A stretch of DNA of 64,000 bases, taken from NCBI RefSeq assembly GCF_963677195.1, contig NZ_OY781918.1:980923-1044922 (forward strand), given 5' to 3'. Each line of letters begins with the position of its first letter. Position 1 is the first letter of the stretch. Source of the DNA: an uncultured Marinifilum sp. (GTDB taxonomy: Bacteria; Bacteroidota; Bacteroidia; Bacteroidales; Marinifilaceae). Made by a program: the position numbers and the translations under genes. Below the pieces are notes generated by a model. That model ran no database searches. It worked only from the letters and a program-made list of their open reading frames with translations, and was not told the origin of the DNA. Positions 8,987-17,730 of this stretch are shown here, piece by piece.

Positions 8987-10495
8987 TTGATGTATTTTAA
9001 CATCATGAGTTTAAAGCTGGAAAATAAGAGCAAAGATGAACTTTTGGAGTTAATTCAAAAGCAAAATTTGTTGATTCAGGAAAATGAACAGACCATTACC
9101 AGCCAACAAAACTATATCAAACAATTACAGCGCATTGCATTTGGTAGTAAAAGTGAACGTTTTGCAAAAGGTTCTGTTGACGAAAATCAATTAAGCCTAT
9201 CTTTCGAAGAACTTGCCCAAAAAGATAAGGATATAAAGGATGAAACCGTAAAGGAAAAGATCAGTTATACCCGTAAAAAAGCCAGCAATCATAAAGGAAG
9301 AAACAAACTGCCGGAACATTTGCCTGTGCGTGAAATCATCATTAATCCGGAAGAAAATATAAATGGCTTAAAGAAAATTGGCGAGGAAAGAACCGAGATT
9401 TTAGAATATACACCAGGTAAATTTTTCAAGTTGGTTTTAATTCGTCCAAAATACGAAAAAGAAAATCAGGAAGGTGTCTTAATTGCTGATATGCCCTCAC
9501 GTCCCATTGAAAAATGTTTGGCCGGAAATGCCCTTTTATCTTCTATTTTGATTAATAAATATGTGGATCATTTGCCATTGTATCGTCAACGCCAGATTTT
9601 CAAACGAGCCGATATCGATATTGCTCCATCGACCATCGATTCATGGGTACAGCAGTTGGGTGATCTGTTAAATCCGCTGTATGAAGCCATGGTGAATACT
9701 GTTAAAAATGATGGCTACCTGCAGGCTGATGAAACGCCAACCCGGGTTTTAGATAAGCAGAAAAAAGGCAAAACCCATCGTGGATTTTATTGGGTTTATC
9801 ATTCGCCGCTAAAACGGATGGTTGTTTTCGATTATCAAAAGAGGCGAAATAAGGATGCTCCCCGAAAAATATTGAATGAATTTGCCGGATATTTGCAAAC
9901 CGACGGATATAAAGTTTACGATCAGTATAAAAATAAAAAAGAAGTTACCCATTTGGCCTGTTGGGCTCATGCCCGCCGATATTTTGAAAAAGCACTGGAT
10001 CAAGATCAAACCAGAGCTGAATTTGCAATGCTCCAAATTCAAAAGATATATGCCATCGAAAGAGAAATATCAGATTTATCTGCTGATCAGAAAAAAGCTG
10101 TTCGCTTGGAAAAATTACTTCCGGTTTTGAATAATTTTGGAAAATGGATTTGTAATGAAAGCAAGTTGGTACTTCCCAAAAGTTCCATTGGAAAGGCATT
10201 TTTATATGCCATTAATTTATGGGATAGTCTGCTGGCATATCTATATAACGGAGAATTATTGATTGATAACAATCCCATTGAAAACAGTATTCGTCCCAAT
10301 GCACTTGGTCGCAAAAATTACCTGTTTGCAGGATCGCATGAAGGTGCAAAAAGAACAGCTATGTTCTATACATTTTTTGGAACCTGTAAAATGCACAATG
10401 TAGATCCTCAAAAATGGCTCAATTCAGTACTTGAACAAATTGCAGATCATAAAGTGAATAAATTGTATGAGCTATTTCCTCAGAATTTAATGTAG
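8987..10495 (+). CDS. tnpC: IS66 transposase TnpC (DDE)
   Basis: 502-residue transposase. The N-terminal part is a leucine-rich coiled coil (residues about 9-45), followed by a basic linker and the catalytic core. Catalytic candidates are Asp248 (QADETPTR), Asp306 (LQTDGYK) and Glu432 (NNPIENSIRP). A C-terminal IS66 domain follows (FYTFFGTCKMHNVDP). The start may be the Met at 9005, which would remove six residues. It ends 16 bp before the right end of the element. Confidence 0.95.
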   Translation: MMYFNIMSLKLENKSKDELLELIQKQNLLIQENEQTITSQQNYIKQLQRIAFGSKSERFAKGSVDENQLSLSFEELAQKDKDIKDETVKEKISYTRKKASNHKGRNKLPEHLPVREIIINPEENINGLKKIGEERTEILEYTPGKFFKLVLIRPKYEKENQEGVLIADMPSRPIEKCLAGNALLSSILINKYVDHLPLYRQRQIFKRADIDIAPSTIDSWVQQLGDLLNPLYEAMVNTVKNDGYLQADETPTRVLDKQKKGKTHRGFYWVYHSPLKRMVVFDYQKRRNKDAPRKILNEFAGYLQTDGYKVYDQYKNKKEVTHLACWAHARRYFEKALDQDQTRAEFAMLQIQKIYAIEREISDLSADQKKAVRLEKLLPVLNNFGKWICNESKLVLPKSSIGKAFLYAINLWDSLLAYLYNGELLIDNNPIENSIRPNALGRKNYLFAGSHEGAKRTAMFYTFFGTCKMHNVDPQKWLNSVLEQIADHKVNKLYELFPQNLM

Positions 10496-10511
10496 TTGGT
10501 CGGATGGGTAC

Positions 10512-10519
10512 GTAGAGAC
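10512..10519. repeat. Target site duplication of IS66, right copy
   Basis: GTAGAGAC directly after the right end of IS66, identical to 8259-8266. Confidence 0.95.
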
Positions 10520-11290
10520 TCCAAGAAGAGAGGCGTAGATCTTTATATTTCTCTCTTTTGTGTGCAGTTTATCGCATAGCTGGCGAAAGCGCGTTACATA
10601 GCGATTATTCTCATTATCTTGCTCTGCACTTTCAATATGCTTACAATGTACAAGTGCCTCGTATCGTTCCAAAATATAGGCAACGGTAAGACTTATAAGA
10701 TATCGGTTACAGTTTGTATGAGATTTATTTTGAAATAAATTCACAATCTTGGATATTGTAATATTTGATGCTCTCAGACTCTTTGTGGTACATTGGTTTG
10801 GGGCATTAAAATTATAGATCGCTTCAAAAATTCTCTTCTCTATCATTTGATACATTAAGGCAAAAAACTTGATGTCATAATCAATAACAACAACTTTTGC
10901 ATCATCGCTGCATTTATTGAAAAACAAATGATTAAAACGGATGATAACAAAATTGTTACCGGCATTAAAGTTATAGGTATTGTCATCGAACATTACTTGT
11001 GTTTGTCCTTTTAAACAGGCAACTATTGCCACTTCGGATGTAAATACATTTAATTCTTGCAAATTATCTGCCATATACTCCGTCACTTTAAATTCCGGGT
11101 TCTTTTTTAAACGATCCTTTATGTCCTCCTCCATACGAGATGTGTTTTGTGAAAGTCTATAAAAATATGAAATACAATCAATATTATAATTACAATGATT
11201 TTGTAACAAAACCAGAGCAATTTAAAAATATTCTCTCTTATAATTCCTGGCTTACGCATACCATTTGAGCATCGGCAGGATTTAGGGCTA

Positions 11291-11311
11291 AAAAAAATCC
11301 CCACGAAAAGG
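11291..11311. terminator. Left half of a terminator hairpin split by the IS1182-family element
   Basis: AAAAAAATCCCCAC followed by the loop GAAAAG. Joined to the sequence after 12977 it gives the stem AAAAATCCCCAC / GTGAGGATTTTT with a six-base loop: a strong bidirectional terminator between the Na/Pi transporter gene and araC before the insertion. Confidence 0.8.
11303..11311. repeat. Target site duplication of the IS1182-family element, left copy
   Basis: ACGAAAAGG before the left inverted repeat, identical to 12969-12977. It spans the loop of the split terminator. Confidence 0.85.
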
Positions 11312-11341
11312 GAGGCCACTGAAAAAGTCTCATAAATAATA

Positions 11342-11384
11342 AAAGCAGTAAAAAGATTGATTCATTCTTCTTTTTTACTGCTTT
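11342..11384. other. Hairpin near the left end of the IS1182-family element
   Basis: AAAGCAGTAAAAA (11342-11354) and TTTTTACTGCTTT (11372-11384) form a perfect 13-bp stem with a 17-base loop, just upstream of the transposase start at 11416. Such hairpins can block transcription entering an element from outside. Confidence 0.65.
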
Positions 11385-11415
11385 CTTTGTATGAGTATTT
11401 TTCAAATAACTTCTC

Positions 11416-12783
11416 ATGTTAGCACAACAACAAAGCATATCATTTAGCTCCCATTCGGGGTTATACGACCTCATTATTCCCAAGGATAATATCCTGAGAC
11501 AAATAAATGATTTGATTGATTTTACATTTATTTATGATGAGTTGTCTTCTAAATATTGTCAGGATAATGGGCGTACTGCAGAGAGTCCAATAAGGTTGTT
11601 TAAGTACTTTTTAGGTATGGCTCCTGAGGAGGATGTAATTAATCCAAGTACGTTAACAAAATTTCGTCGTTTGCGACTTAAGGACACTAAATTGTTAAAT
11701 CTTCTCATTGGCAAAACAGTTTCTATTGCTGTAGAAAAAGGAATAATCAAATCCACCTCTATTATTGTAGATGCTACTCATACAAAAAGTAGATCCAATC
11801 CCTTGTCTCCTATAGAAGTGTTAAAAAAAAGAGCAAAGTTGCTTCGAAAAATGATCTATAGTGTAGATGAAGATATAAAAGAGCAATTACCACAAAAGAA
11901 CACAAATGATAATTTAGAGCTAGAGCTAAGCTACTGTTTGGATTTAGTAGATTTTATTTCTAAAAACGATGTCATTTCCAGTTACCCAAAAGTAAAAGAG
12001 AAAATAAATCATCTTCAAGAAATCATAGAAGATACCCAGCACAAGTATACTTTATCGAAAGATGAAGATGCACGAATTGGTCACAAATCAACAGACTCTT
12101 CCTTTTTCGGTTATAAAAGTCATATTGGAATGACAGAAGAACGTATCATAACAGCTGCAGTAATAACTTCTGGCGAAAAAGGCGATGGTCCTTTGTTACC
12201 TGAAATCATAGAGCAAAGCATTCAAAACGGAATAGAAAAAGTAGACACTGTCATTGGGGACTCTGCCTACTCAGGAAAAAGCAATTTAATTTATGGAAAA
12301 GAAAATGGCATACAAATAGTCTCAAAATTAAACCCGGCAATTACACAAGGTTTTAGAAAGGAGGAAGACAAATTTGAATTCAATAAAGATGCTGATATGT
12401 TTGTTTGTCCCGCAGGACATATGGCTATACGAAAAGCAAAGCAAGGAGCTAGAAAGACAAATCAAGTAATAGCCTACTATTTTGATGTCGAAAAATGTAA
12501 AGTCTGTTCACAAAGAGCAGGATGCTATAAAGATGGAGCCAAGAGTAAATCATATTCCGTTACAATAAACTCTAAAGAACATGAAAAACAGATAGAGTTT
12601 CAGAACTCAGAAGTCTTTAAAGAAAAATCAAAACATCGGTATAAGATAGAAGCTAAAAATGGAGAACTTAAAAACTCTCATGGCTTTGATCGAGCCACTT
12701 CATATGGTCTGGATTGTATGCAAATGCAAGGAGCATTGACAATATTTGCAGTAAATCTGAAAAGAATACTGAAACTGATGTAG
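11416..12783 (+). CDS. IS1182-family transposase
   Basis: 455-residue DDE transposase. An N-terminal DUF772-like domain (RLFKYFLG, STLTKFRRLRL, residues about 48-95) precedes the catalytic core. Catalytic candidates are Asp119 (IVDATHT), Asp282 (VIGDSAYSG) and Glu412 in an R-x3-E-x6-K signature (HRYKIEAKNGELK). A cysteine pair CxxC (VCSQRAGC) lies near residue 370. Length and frame are complete, so the element may be active. Confidence 0.9.
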   Translation: MLAQQQSISFSSHSGLYDLIIPKDNILRQINDLIDFTFIYDELSSKYCQDNGRTAESPIRLFKYFLGMAPEEDVINPSTLTKFRRLRLKDTKLLNLLIGKTVSIAVEKGIIKSTSIIVDATHTKSRSNPLSPIEVLKKRAKLLRKMIYSVDEDIKEQLPQKNTNDNLELELSYCLDLVDFISKNDVISSYPKVKEKINHLQEIIEDTQHKYTLSKDEDARIGHKSTDSSFFGYKSHIGMTEERIITAAVITSGEKGDGPLLPEIIEQSIQNGIEKVDTVIGDSAYSGKSNLIYGKENGIQIVSKLNPAITQGFRKEEDKFEFNKDADMFVCPAGHMAIRKAKQGARKTNQVIAYYFDVEKCKVCSQRAGCYKDGAKSKSYSVTINSKEHEKQIEFQNSEVFKEKSKHRYKIEAKNGELKNSHGFDRATSYGLDCMQMQGALTIFAVNLKRILKLM

Positions 12784-12881
12784 GTAAAGCACATAATACC
12801 TTGCATTTTTTCCAAAACAAATCATTTCTGCCCATTTTCCGCCATTTAGAGCTAATCAAATATTAATCTCACAAAAAAACA

Positions 12882-12930
12882 AAGAAGGCAACATCTAGGT
12901 GTTTAGCCTATAAATTACCTTCTTTAATTT
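12882..12930 (+). terminator. Terminator inside the IS1182-family element
   Basis: AAAGAAGG and CCTTCTTT enclose an inner TAGG/CCTA stem, followed by AATTTTTTTAC. It lies about 100 bp after the transposase stop. Confidence 0.65.
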
Positions 12931-12968
12931 TTTTACTATCCTAAAACAGATAGTTTTTCAGTGGCCTC

Positions 12969-12990
12969 ACGAAAAGGTGAGGATTTTTAA
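12969..12990. terminator. Right half of the split terminator, with right target duplication
   Basis: ACGAAAAGG (12969-12977, the duplication) continues as GTGAGGATTTTT, which pairs with 11293-11304. This half lies 40 bp after the minus-strand Na/Pi gene and can no longer pair with its own loop arm across the 1.66-kb element, although the duplicated copy keeps part of the stem-loop sequence. Confidence 0.75.
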
Positions 12991-13030
12991 TTTTATCTAA
13001 AAGCTAACGGCTAATAGCCAAAAGCATTAA

Positions 13031-14725
13031 TTACTCCTTAATCTCGTTAATGGCTTCACTAACATTAATGCAATAATCACCAATTTTTTCGCATTCCGAA
13101 AACATATCATTATAAATAATACCAGCCTGATATTTGTATTTGTTTTCTTCAACATTAGCTAAATGCTCTGTTTTAAGTGCAGTACGGTAATCGTTAATTT
13201 CACGCTCAATTTCGTAAGCTTTTTTGATTCTTACTTCAGAGAATTCCATTTTTGTATTCTCAAGCATCGTATCCAGAGCATTGTCAACCAATTCGAACAT
13301 GTTATTAATGTTGTCTCTCAATTCTTGCGGGAACCATGCTTTTTGCTCTTTCTTGCGTTTCATTGCTTTCGCAAGATTAAGAGTAGAATCACCAACACTT
13401 TCGATATCGCTTACCATTTTAAAATAAGCACGCACACGAGCCGAGTTTTCGGTACTTAAACGAGTTTCAGAAACAGAAGTCAGGAAATTTGCAATTTCTA
13501 CTTCCATATCATCACTTTCATCCTCACGCTGGGTTATTTTATCGAATAATTTATTGAAAGACTTATCGTTGGTTTCGTTGAAGGCTTTCTTGGTATAGCC
13601 AAACATTTTTTTGGTACTTTTTACGTATGTACTAATTTCTTGTTTAGCAAGGAAAAGAGAAGCTTCAGGAGTAGAAAGAGTTCCCGTTTTAATATGCTGA
13701 AGTTTAAATTCTTCTTCGGCATCTTCGCGAACAGGAACCAGTTTAGTAACTACTTTAACAATGAATTTGGCGAACCAAATCATGATTAACACATTCAGAA
13801 TATTAAATCCTGTGTGAAATAGAGATAGTGCAACCGGAATCGATGCGGCATTTGTAAATGGATTACCACCGGCAAAGAAATTCATATTTACCCAAGCTAC
13901 AGCTTCAAGAAAGTAAGGAAGAACAATTAGCATCCATAGCACACCTATCGAATTAAAAATAAGGTGAGCACGAGCAGCACGTTTTGCCGATGTATTGGCA
14001 ATCATTGCAGCAAGGTTAGCGGTAATGGTTGTTCCGATATTTTCTCCCAACACCATTGCAGCAGCAATTTCAAAGCTAACCCAGCCCGAGTTACACATTA
14101 CTAAAGTAAGTGCCATGGTTGCCGATGATGATTGAATTAAAATGGTTAGTAAAGTTCCAATTCCCAAAAAAAGAAGGGTAGAACCAAATCCCATATCAGT
14201 ATAGTTGGTTAGGAAATTCAGAATCTCAGGGTTGTGCTTGATATCTGGCATCGATGTTTTCAGAAACTGAAGTCCGATAAACAATAATGCAAACCCCATG
14301 ATTAACTCACCCCAGTTCTTTTTGCCTCTGTTTTGAGAAAATAGGAATGGTAATCCCAAACCAATTAAAGGCAGAGAGATAGCACTCATACTTACTTTAA
14401 ATCCCAAAATTGAGATTAACCAAGCAGTAACCGTGGTACCAATATTGGCACCCATAATAACTCCTACCGATTCAACCAGAGAAAGCAATCCTGCATTCAC
14501 AAAGCTTACTACCATTACTGTAGTGGCCGACGATGATTGAATTAAAGCTGTTATTAAAACTCCCGTCATAACACCTTTTACTCTGTTAGATGTCATTGCT
14601 GCCAGAATAGAGCGCATTTTGTCTCCTGCAACTTTTTGAAGAGCCTCACTCATTAGTTTCATTCCGTAAAGAAATAAACCCAAAGAACCAATAAGCCTTA
14701 AAATATCGGCTATCCCATAATCCAT
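13031..14725 (-). CDS. Na/Pi cotransporter family protein
   Basis: 564-residue inner-membrane protein. Two repeated Na/Pi-cotransporter units carry the twin signatures ALIQSSSATTVMVV (near residue 60) and ILIQSSSATMALTL (near residue 195), which form the substrate and ion path. A cytoplasmic PhoU-like helical domain (about residues 345-560) follows. It probably imports phosphate with sodium, or modulates phosphate flow. It reads toward the split terminator and the araC pseudogene; loss of that terminator could allow read-through into IS1182 and araC. Confidence 0.9.
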   Translation of the reverse strand: MDYGIADILRLIGSLGLFLYGMKLMSEALQKVAGDKMRSILAAMTSNRVKGVMTGVLITALIQSSSATTVMVVSFVNAGLLSLVESVGVIMGANIGTTVTAWLISILGFKVSMSAISLPLIGLGLPFLFSQNRGKKNWGELIMGFALLFIGLQFLKTSMPDIKHNPEILNFLTNYTDMGFGSTLLFLGIGTLLTILIQSSSATMALTLVMCNSGWVSFEIAAAMVLGENIGTTITANLAAMIANTSAKRAARAHLIFNSIGVLWMLIVLPYFLEAVAWVNMNFFAGGNPFTNAASIPVALSLFHTGFNILNVLIMIWFAKFIVKVVTKLVPVREDAEEEFKLQHIKTGTLSTPEASLFLAKQEISTYVKSTKKMFGYTKKAFNETNDKSFNKLFDKITQREDESDDMEVEIANFLTSVSETRLSTENSARVRAYFKMVSDIESVGDSTLNLAKAMKRKKEQKAWFPQELRDNINNMFELVDNALDTMLENTKMEFSEVRIKKAYEIEREINDYRTALKTEHLANVEENKYKYQAGIIYNDMFSECEKIGDYCINVSEAINEIKE

Positions 14726-14771
14726 AATTGACTAATTTAGTTTGTTTTCAATCGATTAGTTTGATCGGTGG

Positions 14772-14802
14772 CAAAAATAGAATTTTTTAAATGTAAATTC
14801 AA
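14772..14802 (-). promoter_or_regulatory. Promoter of the Na/Pi cotransporter gene
   Basis: On the minus strand, TTG, a 20-nt spacer and TATTTTTG (14779 to 14772) fit the Bacteroidota consensus. It lies 46 bp upstream of the start codon. Confidence 0.6.
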
Positions 14803-14803
14803 T

Positions 14804-15078
14804 GTTAATAGAAATAAAAATAAATCTTAATGTCTTAATTAGATTCTTTCGTTTTAATGATTTTTAACACTGTACTTATGTGTTGAAAATCAGTATGTTA
14901 AAATGTTTTAAAATTATAAAATACGATTGAAAATTAGTTTAATTTAACCATAAAATGGAATAAAATTATATTTACAGGAATTATTTTATTAAAAGTCAGA
15001 TGCTTTGACTGTTTTTCTGTATTTTTAATTTTCGGTGTAATTGGTTACGGTAAAGAAACAAGTAGCTAGTCTTGTATC
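14804..15078. other. Intergenic region with no recognisable gene
   Basis: Very AT-rich stretch between the two divergent promoters. No coding frame, repeat or stable hairpin was seen. Confidence 0.5.
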
Positions 15079-15079
15079 C

Positions 15080-15110
15080 TTTGAAAAAAAGATTTTAAGT
15101 CGTATTTTCG
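15080..15110 (+). promoter_or_regulatory. Promoter upstream of the RND/MMPL exporter
   Basis: TTTG (15080-15083), a 19-nt spacer and TATTTTCG (15103-15110), close to the consensus TTTG-N19-TAnnTTTG. It is 48 bp upstream of the ATG at 15159. Confidence 0.6.
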
Positions 15111-15158
15111 CCGGAATCTAGATAAAAATGATACCTATCTTTAGCAGGAAAATAGAAT

Positions 15159-17579
15159 ATGTGGAACAGGATTGCAGGATTAATTCTTAGAAATAGAATT
15201 TTACTTTTAATTATAATTGGGCTGGTTACAGCTTTTATGGGGTATAAGGCGCAATTTGTAGAAATGTCGTACCAGTATGCAGCTCTTCTTCCCGACGATG
15301 ATCCGGCTTCAATCGAATATGAGAAATTTAGAAATACTTTCGGACAAGAGGGAAATGTAATGTTCTTTGCTGTTCAGGATTCTGATTTCTATGAACTTGA
15401 AAAGTTTAACGATTGGATTGCCTTAGGAAATGATCTTCATGATCTGGATGGTATTGATGCCGTTGTTTCTTTGGCGCATACCTGGAATATTAAAAAGAAT
15501 AAAACAGCTAAAAAGTTCGAGTTTGAACCGATATTTCCACATAAGCTTAGTTCTCAGCATCAGCTTGATAGTTTAGCAAGAATAGCGGAATCTCTACCAT
15601 TTTATCACGGAAGTTTAATTAATAAGGAAACAAACACCTTTTTAATGGCAATTACCGTGAATGCCAAAATTATAAATTCAAAAGCTCGTGAGCCTATGGT
15701 GGCTAAAGTTCGCGAAATTACTGATAAATTTACAGCAAAGCATAGTCTGGATATGCGATACTCAGGCTTACCATACATACGTGTTGTAACTGCGCAAATG
15801 ATAAAAGGAGAGATGAATATGTTCATTTACCTCTCTCTTTTAGTTACAGCAATTATTTTGTTTATGTTTTTCCGATCCTTCAAGGTGGTATTTTTTAGTA
15901 TGCTTGTGGTGGGATTAAGTGTGATATGGGCCGTAGGTTCTATGGTGCTGTTCGATTATAAAATAACTTTGCTTACAGCCATGCTTCCGCCTTTACTGGT
16001 TGTAATAGGAATTCCTAATTCGGTCTTTCTTATTAATAAATATCATGGAGAATATATTCGTCACAATAATAAAATAAAGGCATTGCAGCGAGTTGTAGCA
16101 AAAATTGGAAATGCGACCTTCCTTACCAATTTAACAACTGCATCGGGTTTCGCTACTTTTATTGTGACTTCAAGTCAGATTTTAAAAGAGTTTGGTGTAA
16201 TTGCATCCTTAAATATTATGGTGGTATTTATGCTTTCTCTTCTTTTAATCCCAATTATATTTAGTTTTTTAAATCCGCCAGATCAGCATGCAACGAAACA
16301 TTTAGATAATAAGCTTACGGTTTGGTTTGTTGGCCGATTAGAAAAAATAGTGTTGAATCATCGCAGTATAGTTTACGGTGTAGCTATTTCTCTGGTTGTT
16401 TTAGGAGGTTTTGGTATTTGTAAAATGAAAAGTACCGGTTACATGGTGGATGACCTTCCTCATGACAATGTGATTTTTCAGGACCTAAAGTTCTTTGAGA
16501 AAAATATGGATGGAATTATGCCATTGGAGGTAATGATAGAAACCAAAAAGAAAGCTTCGGTTCTAAAATCATCAACTTTAAAACGTTTAAATAAACTAAA
16601 TGATTCTTTAAAAGCTTATCCCGAAATTTCTTCGTCGGTATCCGTTGTCGAAGCCGCAAAATTTGCCAATCAGGCTTATTTTAATGGAAAAGAAAAATAT
16701 TATAAGCTACCAAGCAGCCAAACTCAAAATGTAATTCTATCCTATTTGGCTAAAGCCGATACTGGTGAGGATTCAAAAGTTATTGAAACTTTTGTTGATT
16801 CCACTCAAAGTTTAACTCGTATGAGTTTTAGAATGAAAGATATTGGAACAACACGAATGGCTGAAATGGAGCAAACAATTTTAGATCATGTTCGCAATAT
16901 TTTTCCCGACACCAAATACAATGTGCATGTAACAGGATCAAGTATTGTCTTTTTTAAGGGAACGCAATATTTAATTAAAAATCTGTTTTTAAGTTTAGCT
17001 CTGGCAATTTTTCTAATTGCATCTTTCATGGCCTGGATGTTTTCATCCAAACGAATGGTTATGGTAGCTCTAATTCCAAACTTATTACCCTTAATAGTTA
17101 CAGCAGCACTAATGGGATACTTCGGAATTCCTATTAAAGCCTCAACCATTTTGGTATTTAGTATTGCATTTGGTATTTCGGTTGACGATACCATTCATTA
17201 TCTGGCAAAATACCGACAGGAACTAAAAGTTACCAATTGGAGTATTCGATCTTCGGTAGTATTGGCTCTTCGTGAAACGGGTCAAAGTATGATGTATACT
17301 TCTATTATTCTGTTTTTTGGTTTCAGTATTTTTGCACTGTCAGAGTTTGGAGGAACTGTTTCTCTTGGAGTTTTAGTATCTATAACTCTCTTATCTGCAA
17401 TGCTTTCAAATCTTGTTTTGTTACCATCTTTACTGCTTACTCTCGAGAAATTAATTACCAATCGTTCGTTTAAAGAACCATTATTGCAAATATTTGATGA
17501 AGAGGAAGATATAGAACTCGACGATTTGAAAATTGCAAGGATTGAAAAAGATGGAGAAAAGGAAACTTCAGCAAGCTAA
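15159..17579 (+). CDS. RND superfamily exporter, MMPL type
   Basis: 806-residue inner-membrane protein with the two-fold RND layout: membrane segment near residues 12-30, a large external loop (about 30-215), five segments (about 220-370), then the same pattern in the second half (segment near 405, loop 425-605, segments 610-770). Sterol-sensing-domain-like stretches are visible (LTAMLPPLLVVIGIPNSVFLI and LVFSIAFGISVDDTIHYL, each about 20 residues). The GISVDDTIHY motif carries the acidic pair expected for proton relay. Relatives export lipids, hopanoids or hydrophobic compounds. It lies upstream of a polyprenyl diphosphate synthase gene; a functional link is possible but unproven. Confidence 0.85.
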   Translation: MWNRIAGLILRNRILLLIIIGLVTAFMGYKAQFVEMSYQYAALLPDDDPASIEYEKFRNTFGQEGNVMFFAVQDSDFYELEKFNDWIALGNDLHDLDGIDAVVSLAHTWNIKKNKTAKKFEFEPIFPHKLSSQHQLDSLARIAESLPFYHGSLINKETNTFLMAITVNAKIINSKAREPMVAKVREITDKFTAKHSLDMRYSGLPYIRVVTAQMIKGEMNMFIYLSLLVTAIILFMFFRSFKVVFFSMLVVGLSVIWAVGSMVLFDYKITLLTAMLPPLLVVIGIPNSVFLINKYHGEYIRHNNKIKALQRVVAKIGNATFLTNLTTASGFATFIVTSSQILKEFGVIASLNIMVVFMLSLLLIPIIFSFLNPPDQHATKHLDNKLTVWFVGRLEKIVLNHRSIVYGVAISLVVLGGFGICKMKSTGYMVDDLPHDNVIFQDLKFFEKNMDGIMPLEVMIETKKKASVLKSSTLKRLNKLNDSLKAYPEISSSVSVVEAAKFANQAYFNGKEKYYKLPSSQTQNVILSYLAKADTGEDSKVIETFVDSTQSLTRMSFRMKDIGTTRMAEMEQTILDHVRNIFPDTKYNVHVTGSSIVFFKGTQYLIKNLFLSLALAIFLIASFMAWMFSSKRMVMVALIPNLLPLIVTAALMGYFGIPIKASTILVFSIAFGISVDDTIHYLAKYRQELKVTNWSIRSSVVLALRETGQSMMYTSIILFFGFSIFALSEFGGTVSLGVLVSITLLSAMLSNLVLLPSLLLTLEKLITNRSFKEPLLQIFDEEEDIELDDLKIARIEKDGEKETSAS

Positions 17580-17695
17580 TTTTTTATAATTTAGTGAGCT
17601 GTTTCGAGAAACAATTAAATATTGGCATTTGTTAAATGTACTGTTTAATTCAATTGGTAAGGTATCGGAATGTATTCTCAGATTTATTGTCTCAG

Positions 17696-17710
17696 CCCGA
17701 TACTGTCGGG
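17696..17710. other. Short hairpin upstream of the polyprenyl synthase gene
   Basis: CCCGA and TCGGG form a 5-bp stem with a TACTG loop, 21 bp before the start codon. It stands out in GC content but is too short for a confident function. Confidence 0.3.
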
Positions 17711-17730
17711 ACTAAAATTTAAAATAGAAC

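Larger units (their letters stand above)
8267..10511. mobile_element. IS66-family insertion sequence, complete, 2245 bp
   Basis: The left end begins GTAACCATCCGACC and the right end, read inward, GTACCCATCCGACC: inverted repeats matching at 13 of 14 positions. The element carries tnpA, tnpB and the DDE transposase tnpC in order on the plus strand, all with open frames. It is flanked by a perfect 8-bp duplication and lies inside an araC gene on the opposite strand. All parts look functional. Confidence 0.95.
8027..11134 (-). pseudogene. AraC-family regulator gene interrupted by IS66
   Basis: The gene is split into a 5' part (11134 down to 10512) and a 3' part (8258 down to 8027). Removing IS66 and one copy of the 8-bp duplication restores an 855-bp frame coding for 284 residues. 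The 5' part encodes the cupin-like sensor domain and first DNA-binding helix, ending KIYASLLGVST. The 3' part continues RHLYDVVKKNTGVTPKQIL through the second helix-turn-helix to a TAA at 8027-8029. In the present allele the N-terminal fragment reads only seven residues into IS66 before a stop at 10487-10489, so it lacks the second helix-turn-helix and should not bind DNA normally. The start at 11134 (MEEDIKD) is preferred over an upstream ATG at 11209. The undecayed frame suggests a recent insertion. Confidence 0.92.
11312..12968. mobile_element. IS1182-family insertion sequence, complete, 1657 bp
   Basis: Both ends begin GAGGCCACTGAAAAA (15 bp, perfect inverted repeat) and enclose one transposase gene. 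A 9-bp direct repeat, ACGAAAAGG, flanks it. Its own internal hairpins lie near each end (11342-11384 and 12882-12926). The insertion point is the loop of a terminator hairpin. All parts look intact. Confidence 0.9.

Noticed and set aside
17696..17710. Hairpin CCCGA/TCGGG as an operator or riboswitch
   Set aside because: Only five base pairs and no further structure; recorded as a short hairpin only.
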